Source: an uncultured Ruminococcus sp.
GTDB lineage: Bacteria; Bacillota; Clostridia; Oscillospirales; Acutalibacteraceae
Reading direction: 5' to 3'
Length of the DNA stretch: 64,000 nt
Assembly (NCBI GenBank): GCA_958403905.1
Contig: CATXZD010000002.1
Coordinates: forward strand, 124,001 to 188,000
Shown: positions 48,562 through 58,554 of the stretch, piece by piece
Position numbering within the stretch: position 1 is the first letter of the stretch
How the letters are laid out: every line of letters starts with the position of its first letter
Translations under genes and position numbers: made by a program
Notes under the pieces: model-generated
What the model saw: only the letters and a program-made list of their open reading frames with translations
What the model was told of the DNA's origin: nothing
Database searches by the model: none

Positions 48562-49311
48562 ATGCTCACACAGGAAAGATATCAGGCAATTTTGCAAATA
48601 CTTAATGAAAAGAACGCAGTAACCGTTTCTGAGCTTACGCAGCTGCTCAATACGTCCGAATCTACCATAAGACGTGATCTGGCTGCGCTTGATGAAATGG
48701 GAAAGTTAAATAAGGTTTTCGGCGGTGCAACCTCGGTTAAACAAACTTCGGGTATTGTTGAAGATAACGTAAGCAATCGTGAAACCGTAATGAGCGAGGA
48801 GAAAAATCTTATAGCCTCATACGCTGCGAAGCTGATTAACGACAACGATTTTGTTTTTATTGACGCAGGAACAACAACCTCACGGCTTGTTGATTATATC
48901 ACAAATGACAAAGCAACCTATGTAACAAACGGAATACCTCACGCAAGAAAGCTTTTGCAAAAGGGGCTTACAGCATATATGGTAGGCGGCAGGATAAAGC
49001 CTGTTACCGAGGCGGTAATCGGACCGGAGGGAATACGGAGTATTGCCAATTTCAATTTCACAAAGGCTTTCATGGGTACGAACGGAATTGACGTCGAAGC
49101 AGGTTATACAACTCCAGAGGTTGAAGAGGCTCTTATAAAGAGAAAGGCAATTGAAAAAAGCTATATGACCTTTATCCTTGCCGACCGCACTAAGTTCAAT
49201 GTAGTGTGTCCCGTAACTTTTGCAAAAATTAACAAGTGCTGCATAATTACCGACAGTCTGCCGAATAAAAAGTTTGCAGAATACACTGTAATAAAGGAGG
49301 TTGGCAAATGA
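48562..49311 (+). CDS. fruR: DeoR-family repressor of the fructose operon
   Basis: A 249-residue protein with a DeoR helix-turn-helix (VTVSELTQLLNTSESTIRRD) and a sugar-phosphate-binding domain (FIDAGTTTSRLVDYI, TNGIPHARKL). As the first gene of the fru operon it is expected to repress it until fructose-1-phosphate is present. Its stop overlaps the start of fruK by four bases. AAGAGGTGAA precedes the ATG. Confidence 0.92.
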   Translation: MLTQERYQAILQILNEKNAVTVSELTQLLNTSESTIRRDLAALDEMGKLNKVFGGATSVKQTSGIVEDNVSNRETVMSEEKNLIASYAAKLINDNDFVFIDAGTTTSRLVDYITNDKATYVTNGIPHARKLLQKGLTAYMVGGRIKPVTEAVIGPEGIRSIANFNFTKAFMGTNGIDVEAGYTTPEVEEALIKRKAIEKSYMTFILADRTKFNVVCPVTFAKINKCCIITDSLPNKKFAEYTVIKEVGK

Positions 49312-50213
49312 TTTATACGTTAACGCTTAATCCATCCATTGATTATGTCGTAAGGCTTGAGTCGCTTGTAAAAGGAATTACAAACCGCACTGAAAGCGAG
49401 GAGTATTACTTCGGCGGAAAGGGAATCAACGTTTCATGCGTGCTTGCAGAGCTTGATATTAAAAGCACAGCATTTGGCTTTGTTGCAGGTTTTACGGGAG
49501 ATGCAATTGAAAGAGGAATAAGAAACGATAAAATTCTTACCGACTTTATCAAACTTGAAAATGGTATTTCAAGAATTAACATAAAGATAAAAGCAGATGA
49601 GGAAACCGAGATTAATTGTCAGGGACCTCACATTGAAGAAAGCGAGCTTGAAAGACTTCTTAAAAAGGTTGACCGAATCAAAGACGGCGACACACTTGTA
49701 GTTGCAGGCAACGTGCCTAACACAATGCCCGACGATGTTTACGAAAGAATACTTGAAAGAATCAAGAGTAAAAAAGTCAGAATTGTTGTAGATGCAACAA
49801 AAAAACTTTTGATTAACTCGCTTAAATACAAACCGTTTTTAATCAAGCCCAACAGGCAGGAACTTTCGGAAATATTTGAAACAGAAATAAGCAGCGAATC
49901 CGATATTGAAAAATATGCCAATGAGCTACAAAAAATGGGAGCACAAAATGTACTTATTTCACTCGGAGGCAACGGAGCAATGCTTATCGACGAGTTCGGC
50001 GAAAAGTACAAACAGGGTGTTTTAAAAGAAAAGGTTATAAACACAGTAGGCTCGGGCGACTCAATGGTAGCAGGCTTTATCGCTGGATATGAAAAAGAGC
50101 ACAGCTACCCCTATGCACTTAAATTAGGCAGTGTTTGCGGAAATGCAACGGCGTTTTTAAGCGGACTTGCCACAAAAGAAAAAATAAATGAATTGCTTTC
50201 AAAATTTAATTAA
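49308..50213 (+). CDS. fruK: 1-phosphofructokinase
   Basis: A 301-residue PfkB-family kinase: TLNPSIDYVVRL start, GGKGINVS loop, and GSGDSMVAGF carrying the catalytic base Asp. It converts fructose-1-phosphate, the product of the next gene's transporter, to fructose-1,6-bisphosphate. GGAGG lies before the ATG. Confidence 0.95.
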   Translation: MIYTLTLNPSIDYVVRLESLVKGITNRTESEEYYFGGKGINVSCVLAELDIKSTAFGFVAGFTGDAIERGIRNDKILTDFIKLENGISRINIKIKADEETEINCQGPHIEESELERLLKKVDRIKDGDTLVVAGNVPNTMPDDVYERILERIKSKKVRIVVDATKKLLINSLKYKPFLIKPNRQELSEIFETEISSESDIEKYANELQKMGAQNVLISLGGNGAMLIDEFGEKYKQGVLKEKVINTVGSGDSMVAGFIAGYEKEHSYPYALKLGSVCGNATAFLSGLATKEKINELLSKFN

Positions 50214-50228
50214 AAAGGAGAGGAATTT

Positions 50229-52199
50229 ATGCGTATTACCGACTTGTTAAAAAAGGACGGAATCGCTCTTAACGTCAATGTATCCGATAAAAGCGCGGCA
50301 ATCAGCAAGCTTGTCTCACTTCATGAAAAATGCGGGAATCTTAAAGATACAACCGCATTCAAAGAAGGAGTTCTTAAGAGAGAAGAGATGGGAACAACAG
50401 CGGTAGGAATGGAAGTTGCTATTCCTCATGCAAAAAGTGTGGCAGTCAAAGCGCCTGCTCTCACCGCAATTACAGTACCAAATGGAGTAGACTATGGCGC
50501 AGCAGACAAAAAGCCCTGTAAGCTTATCTTTATGATAGCCGCAACAACAGACGGCGATGTTCATCTTGAAGTGCTTGCAAGACTTATGCAGCTGCTTATG
50601 GACGAGGAATTCACAGCAAAGCTAAAGACGGCAAAAACAGCTGACGAGTTCCTGTCGATTATTGATGCAAAAGAAACAGAGAAATTCCCCGAAGAGGCAA
50701 AATCTTCTGTAGTCCCTGCAAAAAAAGGCTACAGAGTTCTTGCAGTAACAGCTTGTCCAACCGGTATTGCTCATACCTATATGGCTGCCGAAGCACTTGT
50801 TAAAGCCGGCGAGAAGATGGGCATTACGGTTAAGGTAGAAACAAACGGTTCAGGCGGTGCAAAGAATGTACTCACAGCCGAAGAAATTTCAAACTGCGAC
50901 GGTATTATAATAGCCGCCGACAAGAGTGTTGAGATGGCTCGTTTTGACGGCAAGCAGTTATATTCAACAAAGGTTTCCGACGGCATCAACAAACCCGAAG
51001 AACTTATCAAAAAGATTATCGATGGTCAGGCTTCTGTTTATCATGCAGACCATAAAGAAAAGGCTGACTCGCCGAGCGGCGGTAATGACAGCATAGGACG
51101 TCAGATTTACAAGCATCTTATGAACGGCGTATCGCATATGCTTCCGTTTGTAGTAGCAGGCGGTATCTTCATTGCTATCGCATTCCTTATTGATACAGCC
51201 AGCGGTGTTCAGGCGGCAGGTAACTCAGCTTTCGGCACAGTAAACCCTGTAGCTGCATGGTTTAAAACGATCGGCGGATATGCATTCAATTTTATGCTAC
51301 CGATTCTTGCAGGTTTTATTGCTAGGTCAATCGCAGACCGTCCGGGACTTCTTGTCGGATTTGTAGGCGGATTCCTTGCATCCAACGGTGCAACATTTGC
51401 TGATCCGGTTGCTGCTTCGGCAATTCCCTCCGGCTTTCTCGGCGCACTTCTTGCAGGCTTTGCAGGCGGTTACTTAATGCTCGCAATCGAAAAGCTCTGT
51501 GACAAGCTTCCTGACGCACTTGAAGGTATCAAACCCGTACTTATTTATCCTCTCGCAGGACTTGGTATGGTAGGCGTTATGATGTGCGCAATTAACCCGA
51601 TTATGGGCATTGTAAACAACGGTCTTAACAGCGGCCTTACATGGCTCAGCGTAAATAATCTTGGTATTCTTCTCGGATGTATCCTCGGTGCAATGATGTC
51701 AATTGATATGGGCGGTCCGTTCAATAAAGCGGCTTATGTGTTCGGTACAGGTATGCTTACTACAGCGGCAGCAACAGCTGATGTTGCAGTCCAGACCGTA
51801 TGTTATCAGGTAATGGCTTCCGTAATGATTGGCGGTATGGTGCCTCCTCTTGCAATCGCTCTTTCAACAACATTTTTCAAAAACAGATGGACAGAAGAAG
51901 AGATAAAGAACGGCGTAGTAAACTATGTAATGGGACTTTCGTTCATTACAGAGGGCGCAATTCCTTACGCAGCGTCATCACCGTTAACGGTTATTCCCTC
52001 CTGTGCAGTTGGCGCAGCAGTAGCAGGCGGACTTTCATGGTTCTTTGGCTGCACGCTGATGGCTCCTCACGGCGGTGTTTTCGTAGTTGCAACGATCGGT
52101 AATCCTCTTTTGTACCTTCTTGCACTTGCAATCGGTTCAGCAGTAGGTATGATTCTTCTTGCAATTATGAAAAGACCTATTGACTCTGTAAAAAAATAA
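50229..52199 (+). CDS. fruA: Fructose PTS transporter EIIABC
   Basis: A 656-residue protein with all PTS domains in the order A, B, C. EIIA (1-150) has the phospho-His in EVAIPHAKSV; EIIB (about 170-265) has the phospho-Cys in TACPTGIAHTYMAAEAL; EIIC (from about 290) has ten or so membrane segments with GGPFNKAAYVF and ITEGAIPYAAS. It imports fructose and phosphorylates it at C1. AAAGGAGAGG precedes the ATG. Confidence 0.95.
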   Translation: MRITDLLKKDGIALNVNVSDKSAAISKLVSLHEKCGNLKDTTAFKEGVLKREEMGTTAVGMEVAIPHAKSVAVKAPALTAITVPNGVDYGAADKKPCKLIFMIAATTDGDVHLEVLARLMQLLMDEEFTAKLKTAKTADEFLSIIDAKETEKFPEEAKSSVVPAKKGYRVLAVTACPTGIAHTYMAAEALVKAGEKMGITVKVETNGSGGAKNVLTAEEISNCDGIIIAADKSVEMARFDGKQLYSTKVSDGINKPEELIKKIIDGQASVYHADHKEKADSPSGGNDSIGRQIYKHLMNGVSHMLPFVVAGGIFIAIAFLIDTASGVQAAGNSAFGTVNPVAAWFKTIGGYAFNFMLPILAGFIARSIADRPGLLVGFVGGFLASNGATFADPVAASAIPSGFLGALLAGFAGGYLMLAIEKLCDKLPDALEGIKPVLIYPLAGLGMVGVMMCAINPIMGIVNNGLNSGLTWLSVNNLGILLGCILGAMMSIDMGGPFNKAAYVFGTGMLTTAAATADVAVQTVCYQVMASVMIGGMVPPLAIALSTTFFKNRWTEEEIKNGVVNYVMGLSFITEGAIPYAASSPLTVIPSCAVGAAVAGGLSWFFGCTLMAPHGGVFVVATIGNPLLYLLALAIGSAVGMILLAIMKRPIDSVKK

Positions 52200-52239
52200 T
52201 AATATAAAAAATACAACAAAATAAAAAGGAGAAATTATT

Positions 52240-52503
52240 ATGGTATCAAAACAACTTACTCTTACAAACGCTCAAGGTTTTCATATGCGTCCGGCTTCTG
52301 TTTTTTCAACAGCAATGGGCAAATATTCCAGTGACGTTACAATCAAATTCAAGGGCAGCGACTACAACGCAAAAAGCCTTTTAAATATTATTGCAGCCTG
52401 CATTAAGTGCGGCAGCGAAATTGAAGTAGTTTGCAGCGGCGCTGACGAAAACGAAGCTTTAGCAGAAGCAGTTCAGTTAATTGAAAGCGGACTCGGCGAA
52501 TAA
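52240..52503 (+). CDS. ptsH: Phosphocarrier protein HPr
   Basis: An 87-residue protein with the phospho-His in GFHMRPAS and the regulatory serine in YNAKSLLNI (Ser46 equivalent), so both PEP-dependent and HPr-kinase-dependent phosphorylation are possible. It passes phosphate from EI (next gene) to EIIA. Confidence 0.95.
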   Translation: MVSKQLTLTNAQGFHMRPASVFSTAMGKYSSDVTIKFKGSDYNAKSLLNIIAACIKCGSEIEVVCSGADENEALAEAVQLIESGLGE

Positions 52504-52537
52504 TCAAGCTAATTCCGCATTAATCGAGGTGACAGAT

Positions 52538-54235
52538 ATGTTAAACGGAATTTCCGCATCAGACGGAATCGGAATAGGAAATGTTCTCATAATTGAGGAA
52601 CATTCACTTGAATACACTCCAAAAACAGTGGAAAATCCTGACGCTGAGTCACAACGCTTCAGAAACGCCGTTGATGAGTTTTGCAAAAATACTCTTGAGC
52701 AGGCTGATAATTTAAGAAAATCAACAGGCGACAAAGAGGCTGAAATTCTCGAAGGTCATATTGCCATAATCAAAGACCCGTATCTTTGCGGCGAGATTGA
52801 AAAGCAGATTAGCGACGGACAGTGTGCAGAGTCGGCTTTGGAGTATATGTGCGATATGTTTATTTCAATGTTTTCTGCCGCAGACGACGAGCTTACAAAA
52901 CAGCGTGCGACCGATGTGCGTGATATAAAAACAGGTGTGCTGAGTATTCTTCTCGGTGTGCAGGAGGTTAATATTAACTCGGCGCCTTCGGGTACTGTGC
53001 TTGTTGCCAAGGAACTTACTCCGTCAATGACGGCGGCAATCAACAAGGATAACATAGTTGGAATTATCACCGAAACAGGAGGAAAAACATCACATTCTGC
53101 GATTCTGGCAAGAGCCCTTGAAATTCCTGCTGTGCTGAGTGTTGAAAATGCAGTTTCATTGCTTAGCGTAGGTCAGCAGGTTGTCGTTGACGGTATTGAT
53201 GGAATTGTAATTGACTCTCCCGATGATGCTCAGCTTGAAAGTTACAGCCAAAAGCGCAATGGATTTCTTACCGAGCGCAGAGAGCTTGAAAACTACAGAG
53301 GAAGAAAAACCGTGTCTGCAAGCGGTGAAGAATATGAGCTGTTTTGTAACATAGGAAAGCCTGATGATGCCATTAAGGCTGTTGAGTCAGACGGTGAGGG
53401 AGTGGGACTTTTCAGAACAGAATTTTTGTTTATGGATAGAAATTCAATTCCTACAGAAGAAGAGCAGTTTGAAGCATATAAAAAAGCCGCTCTTATCCTA
53501 AAGAAACCGCTTATTATAAGAACTCTTGACATTGGCGGCGATAAGGATTTGCCGTATCTGGGACTTGCAAAGGAAGAAAATCCGTTTATGGGTTTCAGAG
53601 CAATCAGATATTGCCTTAAAAACCGCGATTTGTTTAAAACTCAGCTCAGAGCCATTCTGCGTGCAAGCGCATTCGGTGATGTTAAAATAATGTTACCGCT
53701 CATTACTACGGTTGATGAGCTGCGAGAGGGCAAAGCGCTTGTTGAGGAGGTTAAGTCAGAACTTCGTGAAAAAGAAATAAAATTCAATGAAAATATACAG
53801 ATCGGTGTGATGGTGGAAACCTCATCAGCTGCAGTGATTGCTGATTTACTTGCAAAGGAAGCAGACTTTTTCAGCATCGGCACAAATGACCTCACAGGTT
53901 ATACAATGGCTTGCGACAGAGGCAACAACGATGTGTCTTACCTCTATTCAGCACTCCAACCAAGTGTTCTGCGATTGATTAAGCACATTATCGAGTGCGG
54001 TGTTAAGAATGGCATATCTGTAGGAATGTGCGGCGAAGCGGCGGCAAATCAAATGATGATACCGCTTTTGATTTCTTTTGGTTTGACTGAATTCAGTGTA
54101 TCTGCTCCGTCCGTACTTAAAGTAAGGAAAACAATCTCAACATGGACAAGGCAAGAGGCTGACGAAGTAGCCGAAAAGGCTATGTCGATGTCAAGCGAAA
54201 AGGAAATTTTTGATTATCTTAAAACTGTAATCTAA
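52538..54235 (+). CDS. ptsI: PTS enzyme I
   Basis: A 565-residue protein starting MLNGISASDGIGIGNVL, with the phospho-His in GGKTSHSAILARALEIP, a PEP-binding barrel with GVGLFRTEFLFMDR and GTNDLTGYTMACDRGN, and the Cys in GMCGEAAANQ. An upstream frame to 52481 is open, but GAGGTGACAG just before 52538 supports this start. It takes phosphate from PEP and gives it to HPr. Confidence 0.96.
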   Translation: MLNGISASDGIGIGNVLIIEEHSLEYTPKTVENPDAESQRFRNAVDEFCKNTLEQADNLRKSTGDKEAEILEGHIAIIKDPYLCGEIEKQISDGQCAESALEYMCDMFISMFSAADDELTKQRATDVRDIKTGVLSILLGVQEVNINSAPSGTVLVAKELTPSMTAAINKDNIVGIITETGGKTSHSAILARALEIPAVLSVENAVSLLSVGQQVVVDGIDGIVIDSPDDAQLESYSQKRNGFLTERRELENYRGRKTVSASGEEYELFCNIGKPDDAIKAVESDGEGVGLFRTEFLFMDRNSIPTEEEQFEAYKKAALILKKPLIIRTLDIGGDKDLPYLGLAKEENPFMGFRAIRYCLKNRDLFKTQLRAILRASAFGDVKIMLPLITTVDELREGKALVEEVKSELREKEIKFNENIQIGVMVETSSAAVIADLLAKEADFFSIGTNDLTGYTMACDRGNNDVSYLYSALQPSVLRLIKHIIECGVKNGISVGMCGEAAANQMMIPLLISFGLTEFSVSAPSVLKVRKTISTWTRQEADEVAEKAMSMSSEKEIFDYLKTVI

Positions 54236-54271
54236 AGTAATTGACTCATTTTTTATATTATTAAAATGAAT

Positions 54272-54305
54272 CAACCGCTCACGAAGCCTTTTTCGTGAGC
54301 GGTTG
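54272..54305. terminator. Terminator of the fructose PTS operon
   Basis: CAACCGCTCACGAA pairs over 14 bases with TTCGTGAGCGGTTG around six bases. T-rich sequence follows weakly, and it also fits the end of the convergent HAD gene. Confidence 0.85.
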
Positions 54306-54363
54306 TTGTTATTTATTAAGTCAATAAATCGGAAAGAGAATCTAAACCAAAATTTTTCGGCAA

Positions 54364-54930
54364 TTATTTTTTGAATTTCCATTCAGTGATTTTATTTCCG
54401 TCTACAATAAATGCTTTTTTTGAAATTTCAGCTATAGGCGTGTCGCTTAAGCTGTCGGAATAGAATTCGTCAATTTCTCCGTTTTTAAATTTCTCATAAA
54501 ATCTTCTCACCTTTTCTTCGCCGTGGCAGTTTATACCGCTGTATTTTCCGCTTTTGCAGTCAACCTTCGAGGCAATAAGGTGTTTTATTCCGAGCTTTTT
54601 GCAAATAGGATTAAGCAGAAATTCAGGTGATGCAGAAATAATCACATCATCGTCTTGTTTCTGATTTATGTAAAAGTCTTTGATTTTGCCGCAATTTTTG
54701 TCCCAGAATTCTGCAACATCATTTTCAGTATTGCACTTTGTCAGAAAACGATACATTGTTTCTTTAAATTCGGTTTTCGTGCCTTTTTTAAAAACATAAT
54801 ACTTGCAAAATGCACATAAAAGCGATGGTGCAAGCAGTAAAATGCTCCTATGCTTTTTCAGACAGAACAGGTAAAAATCTGCCGTGGAGTCGCCGTTATA
54901 AATAGTTTTGTCAAAATCGTAAGCGTTCAT
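54364..54930 (-). CDS. HAD-superfamily phosphatase (HAD-IB type)
   Basis: A 188-residue protein with HAD motif I in MNAYDFDKTIYNGDST (nucleophile Asp), motif II in VIISASPEFLLNPI, and YSDSLSDTPI near the end for motif IV. A helical cap lies between motifs I and II. Members act on phosphoserine-like or lipid phosphates, but the substrate here is not known. An upstream ATG at 54954 is also in frame; the one at 54930 has AGAAAG before it. Confidence 0.85.
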   Translation of the reverse strand: MNAYDFDKTIYNGDSTADFYLFCLKKHRSILLLAPSLLCAFCKYYVFKKGTKTEFKETMYRFLTKCNTENDVAEFWDKNCGKIKDFYINQKQDDDVIISASPEFLLNPICKKLGIKHLIASKVDCKSGKYSGINCHGEEKVRRFYEKFKNGEIDEFYSDSLSDTPIAEISKKAFIVDGNKITEWKFKK

Positions 54931-55033
54931 AATTAAATTCTTTCTTATGTTCATCTGATATTATTTATAATTATAATATTACTTACAGCGTTTTTCAAGC
55001 AGCAAAAATTAATTAAAAATAAAGTTGTTATTA

Positions 55034-55062
55034 TTGAATTTCGCAAGTCTTTATGTTAAAAT
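55034..55062 (+). promoter_or_regulatory. Promoter of the RpiR-family gene
   Basis: TTGAAT and TAAAAT with a 17-base spacer, about 38 bases before the start codon. Confidence 0.7.
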
Positions 55063-55100
55063 GAAAAAGTATAGATATACAAAACAAGGAGTATCATAAA

Positions 55101-55994
55101 ATGATAACGCATTTGCTGACAAGAATTGATTTGATGATGAATTCCTTTTCGAAAGGACAGAAAAGGATTGCTTTATATATTGAAGAACACTACGACAAGG
55201 CTGCGTTTATGACAGCTTCAAAGCTCGGTGAAACGGTCGGTGTTTCCGAAAGTACCGTGGTACGTTTTGCCTCAGAACTAGGGTATGACGGTTATCCGAA
55301 ACTTCAAAAGGCTATGCAGGAGATGATAAGAAATAAGCTCACTTCCGTTCAGCGAATTGAAGTAACTTCCGGTCGTATCGGCAACGATAATGTGCTTGAC
55401 AGTGTTCTTAATCAGGATATTGAAAAAATTAGAAGAACAATCGAAGAAACTTCGCACGAGGATTTTAGTCGTGCAGTTGATGAAATATGCAAAGCGGAGC
55501 GCATTTATATTTTCGGAGTGCGCTCAACTGCTGCAATTGCAAGTTTTCTTGCGTATTATTTTGAACTTATCTTTGATAACGTGCGTGTAATTAACACTAC
55601 CAGCGCAACTACTACTTATGAGCATATTTTCAGAATAACAGATAAGGATGTTATGATTGGCGTTTCGTTCCCTCGTTACAGTGCAATGGCTGTTGAAGCT
55701 ATGGATTTTGCTCGTTCAAGAGGCGCACACGCAGTTGCAATTACCGACAGTATGGCTTCGCCTTTAGTGCAGTCTGCTGACTCTGTGCTTATTGCGAGAA
55801 GCGATATGGCATCAATCGTTGATTCGCTTGTTGCACCGCTGAGCCTTATCAATGCCCTGATTGTTGCAACTGTTCTAAAGAAAAAGGATGAGGTTTCAGA
55901 TACCTTCCGTGAACTCGAAAAGGTGTGGAACAGAGAGGGCGTATACACCAACCACGATGATGAACAGGATAATAAACCGGAAAATGATAAGTAA
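55101..55994 (+). CDS. MurR/RpiR-family regulator
   Basis: A 297-residue protein with an N-terminal helix-turn-helix (MTASKLGETVGVSESTVVRF) and a C-terminal SIS domain (RIYIFGVRSTAAIASFLAY, VSFPRYSAMAVEAMDFARS) that binds a sugar phosphate. Family members control catabolism of phospho-sugars or amino sugars. Its end overlaps the next gene, an unusual partner, so its target is not clear. Confidence 0.9.
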   Translation: MITHLLTRIDLMMNSFSKGQKRIALYIEEHYDKAAFMTASKLGETVGVSESTVVRFASELGYDGYPKLQKAMQEMIRNKLTSVQRIEVTSGRIGNDNVLDSVLNQDIEKIRRTIEETSHEDFSRAVDEICKAERIYIFGVRSTAAIASFLAYYFELIFDNVRVINTTSATTTYEHIFRITDKDVMIGVSFPRYSAMAVEAMDFARSRGAHAVAITDSMASPLVQSADSVLIARSDMASIVDSLVAPLSLINALIVATVLKKKDEVSDTFRELEKVWNREGVYTNHDDEQDNKPENDK

Positions 55995-57222
55995 AAAAGT
56001 AGTTGTTGTCGGAGCAGGCGCTTCCGGATTAATTGCATCAGGCTTTGCCGCTGAATACGGTGCCGGTGTAACGCTGATTGAAAAAAACAAGCGTGTAGGC
56101 AGAAAAATTATGATAACAGGCAAGGGCAGATGCAACGTAACAAATAATTGCGACGTTCAGGAGTTTATCTGTAATGTACCTGTAAACGGCAGATTTCTTT
56201 ATTCTGCTCTTAACGGGTTTACTCCGAATGAAGTAATAGATTTTTTTGAACAGCTTGGTTTGCAGCTTAAAACCGAAAGGGGAAACAGGGTGTTTCCGGT
56301 GTCGGACAAGGCTGTCGATGTCGTTGATGCTCTGCACGATTTTGTAATAGACAAGGGTTGTAAAATCGTCTGCGATAATGCAGTTTCACTTATAATTGAG
56401 AATAGCGAGGTAATCGGTGTAAAGTGTAAAAATGAAACATATTATGCCGACAGCGTAATAGTCTGCTGCGGAGGAAAAAGTTATCCGCTTACAGGCTCAA
56501 CAGGCGATGGATACACGCTTGCAAGTCAGGTTGGTCATACCGTAACCGAGCTTAAGCCTTCGCTTGTACCCCTTGAAAGCAAAAATCCCGATTGCAAGTC
56601 AATGCAGGGATTGTCGCTTAAAAACGTATCGCTCAAAATTGTTGATAATAAAACGCAAAAAACAGTATATTCGGATTTCGGAGAGATGCTTTTTACCCAT
56701 TTTGGAATGAGCGGCCCTATGATTTTGTCTGCCAGCTCGCAAATTCGTGATATTACCGATGGAAAATATACTGCCGTAATTGACCTCAAGCCTGCATTGT
56801 CGCCTGAACGGCTTGACAAAAGACTGCAAAATGATTTTAGGGAAAACTCTAATAAAGATGTTTCAAATTCGTTTTCAAAGCTTTTACCGAGAAAGATTAT
56901 AGTTCCGGTTTTAAAGCGATGGGGAGTGCCTTTTGACAAAAAATGTAATTCCGTTACAAAAGAAGAACGCAGAAAGCTATGCGAAATTTTAAAAGAATTT
57001 ACCGTAGAAATAAGCGGCTTTCGACCTATTGAAGAGGCTATCATAACATCGGGAGGAGTAAAAGTTTCTGAAATTAACCCCAAAACTATGGAAAGCAAGC
57101 TTGTAAAAGGTTTGTATTTTGCGGGAGAGGTTATCGACTGCGACGCTTATACCGGCGGATTTAATTTGCAGATTGCCTGGAGTACGGGCAGGCTTGCAGG
57201 AATTTCCGCCGCTGAACTTTAA
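55984..57222 (+). CDS. BaiN/YhiN-family FAD-dependent oxidoreductase
   Basis: A 412-residue flavoprotein with the FAD-binding start KKVVVVGAGASGLIASGFAA, GRKIMITGKGRCNVTNNCDV, CGGKSYPLTGSTGDGYTLA, and a C-terminal GVKVSEINPKTMESK, LYFAGEVIDCDAYTGGFNLQ. The family (HI0933) includes reductases linked to bile acid and other metabolites; the true substrate is unknown. The ATG at 55984 lies within the end of the RpiR gene and is coupled to it. Confidence 0.9.
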   Translation: MISKKVVVVGAGASGLIASGFAAEYGAGVTLIEKNKRVGRKIMITGKGRCNVTNNCDVQEFICNVPVNGRFLYSALNGFTPNEVIDFFEQLGLQLKTERGNRVFPVSDKAVDVVDALHDFVIDKGCKIVCDNAVSLIIENSEVIGVKCKNETYYADSVIVCCGGKSYPLTGSTGDGYTLASQVGHTVTELKPSLVPLESKNPDCKSMQGLSLKNVSLKIVDNKTQKTVYSDFGEMLFTHFGMSGPMILSASSQIRDITDGKYTAVIDLKPALSPERLDKRLQNDFRENSNKDVSNSFSKLLPRKIIVPVLKRWGVPFDKKCNSVTKEERRKLCEILKEFTVEISGFRPIEEAIITSGGVKVSEINPKTMESKLVKGLYFAGEVIDCDAYTGGFNLQIAWSTGRLAGISAAEL

Positions 57223-57253
57223 TTTGATTTAATATCTTGAAAGGGTGAAATAA

Positions 57254-57922
57254 ATGTCAGTTGCAATAGCACTTGACGGACCTGCCGGTGCAGGAAAGTC
57301 CTCAATTGCCAAAAGAGCTGCAAAAGCTCTTGACTTTATATATGTTGATACAGGCGCACTTTACCGCACAATAGGACTTGCGGCAACACGAAAGGGTGTT
57401 GAACCGAAACCGTCGGCAGAAGTTGAAAAGCTTTTAAGCGAAATAACTGTTGACCTTAATTTTAATGATAAGGGTGAGCAGATTGTTTTGCTTGACGGGG
57501 AGGACGTTTCAGAATTTATCCGAACTCCCGAAGCTTCAATGATGGCGTCAAAGATTTCAGCTGTTCCGTCAGTAAGAGCATACCTTTTAGACTTACAGAG
57601 AAATATGGCGAAGGCTCACAACGTAATTATGGACGGACGTGACATCGGCACAGTTGTTTTACCCGACGCAAAGGTTAAAATTTTCCTTACTGCCTCTCCA
57701 GAAGCAAGGTCACAGCGCAGATATAAGGAACTTTGCGAAAAGGGAATGGACGTTAAATACGAAGATATTTTAAAAGACGTAATTACTCGTGACTATAACG
57801 ATTCTCACCGAGAAACTGCTCCTCTGAAACCTGCCGAGGATTGTGTAATGGTGGATACTACAGAGCTTGATTTTGAGCAATCGGTTGAAAAAATTATTTC
57901 CGTAATAAAGGAGAATATCTGA
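57254..57922 (+). CDS. cmk: Cytidylate kinase
   Basis: A 222-residue kinase with the P-loop ALDGPAGAGKSSIAKRAA, MDGRDIGTVVLP and RDYNDSHRETAPLKPAEDCV, all conserved in Cmk. It phosphorylates CMP and dCMP. GAAAGGGTGAAA is before the ATG. Its stop overlaps the start of plsC (TGATG). Confidence 0.96.
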   Translation: MSVAIALDGPAGAGKSSIAKRAAKALDFIYVDTGALYRTIGLAATRKGVEPKPSAEVEKLLSEITVDLNFNDKGEQIVLLDGEDVSEFIRTPEASMMASKISAVPSVRAYLLDLQRNMAKAHNVIMDGRDIGTVVLPDAKVKIFLTASPEARSQRRYKELCEKGMDVKYEDILKDVITRDYNDSHRETAPLKPAEDCVMVDTTELDFEQSVEKIISVIKENI

Positions 57923-58554
57923 TGGCTCAGTCAAAAGCTCTCTATGCAATCGGCAGGGTGGTCTGCACACCGATTTTTAAGTTGCTTTACAGATACAAGC
58001 CGATTAATAATCATACAATTCCCGAAAAGGGCGGTTTTATTGTTGCATGCAATCATCTTTCATTTTCCGACCCTGTTCTGCTTGGACTTTGTCAAAAACG
58101 CAGACTCTATTTTATGGCTAAATCAGAGCTTTTCCGCAATAAGGCTTTTGCTGTTTTGATTCGTGCCCTCGGTGCTTTCCCTGTTGAAAGGGGCGCAGGT
58201 GACAACAAGGCTATCAAAACAGGCGAGGACTTGATAAAAGACGGAGAAATTATGACGATTTTCCTTGAGGGCGGACGAACAAAGACCGGCGAGCTTATGC
58301 GTCCGAGAAGCGGTTGTGCTCTTGTTGCACAGCAAATGCAGGTTCCTGTAATTCCTGCCTGCATAACTGTTATTGGCAATCCTAAGCACACTTTTGCAAA
58401 GCGTGTAATTCATTTTGGCGAACCTCTTACTCCCGAAGAGCTCGGACTTACTCCGAATGGTGGCAGACGTGAGCTTAAAGACGCTTCAAACCGCATTATG
58501 GGTGAAATAAAAAAGATGAGGGAGCAGGATTTGTGTGAATATAAAAAAGGCTAA
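57922..58554 (+). CDS. plsC: 1-acyl-sn-glycerol-3-phosphate acyltransferase
   Basis: A 210-residue protein with the acyltransferase box NHLSFSDP (H-x4-D), FPVERGAGD and FLEGGRTKTGELMRPRSGC. It adds the second acyl chain in phosphatidic acid synthesis at the membrane. The cmk-plsC-ispH order is common in clostridia. Confidence 0.92.
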   Translation: MAQSKALYAIGRVVCTPIFKLLYRYKPINNHTIPEKGGFIVACNHLSFSDPVLLGLCQKRRLYFMAKSELFRNKAFAVLIRALGAFPVERGAGDNKAIKTGEDLIKDGEIMTIFLEGGRTKTGELMRPRSGCALVAQQMQVPVIPACITVIGNPKHTFAKRVIHFGEPLTPEELGLTPNGGRRELKDASNRIMGEIKKMREQDLCEYKKG

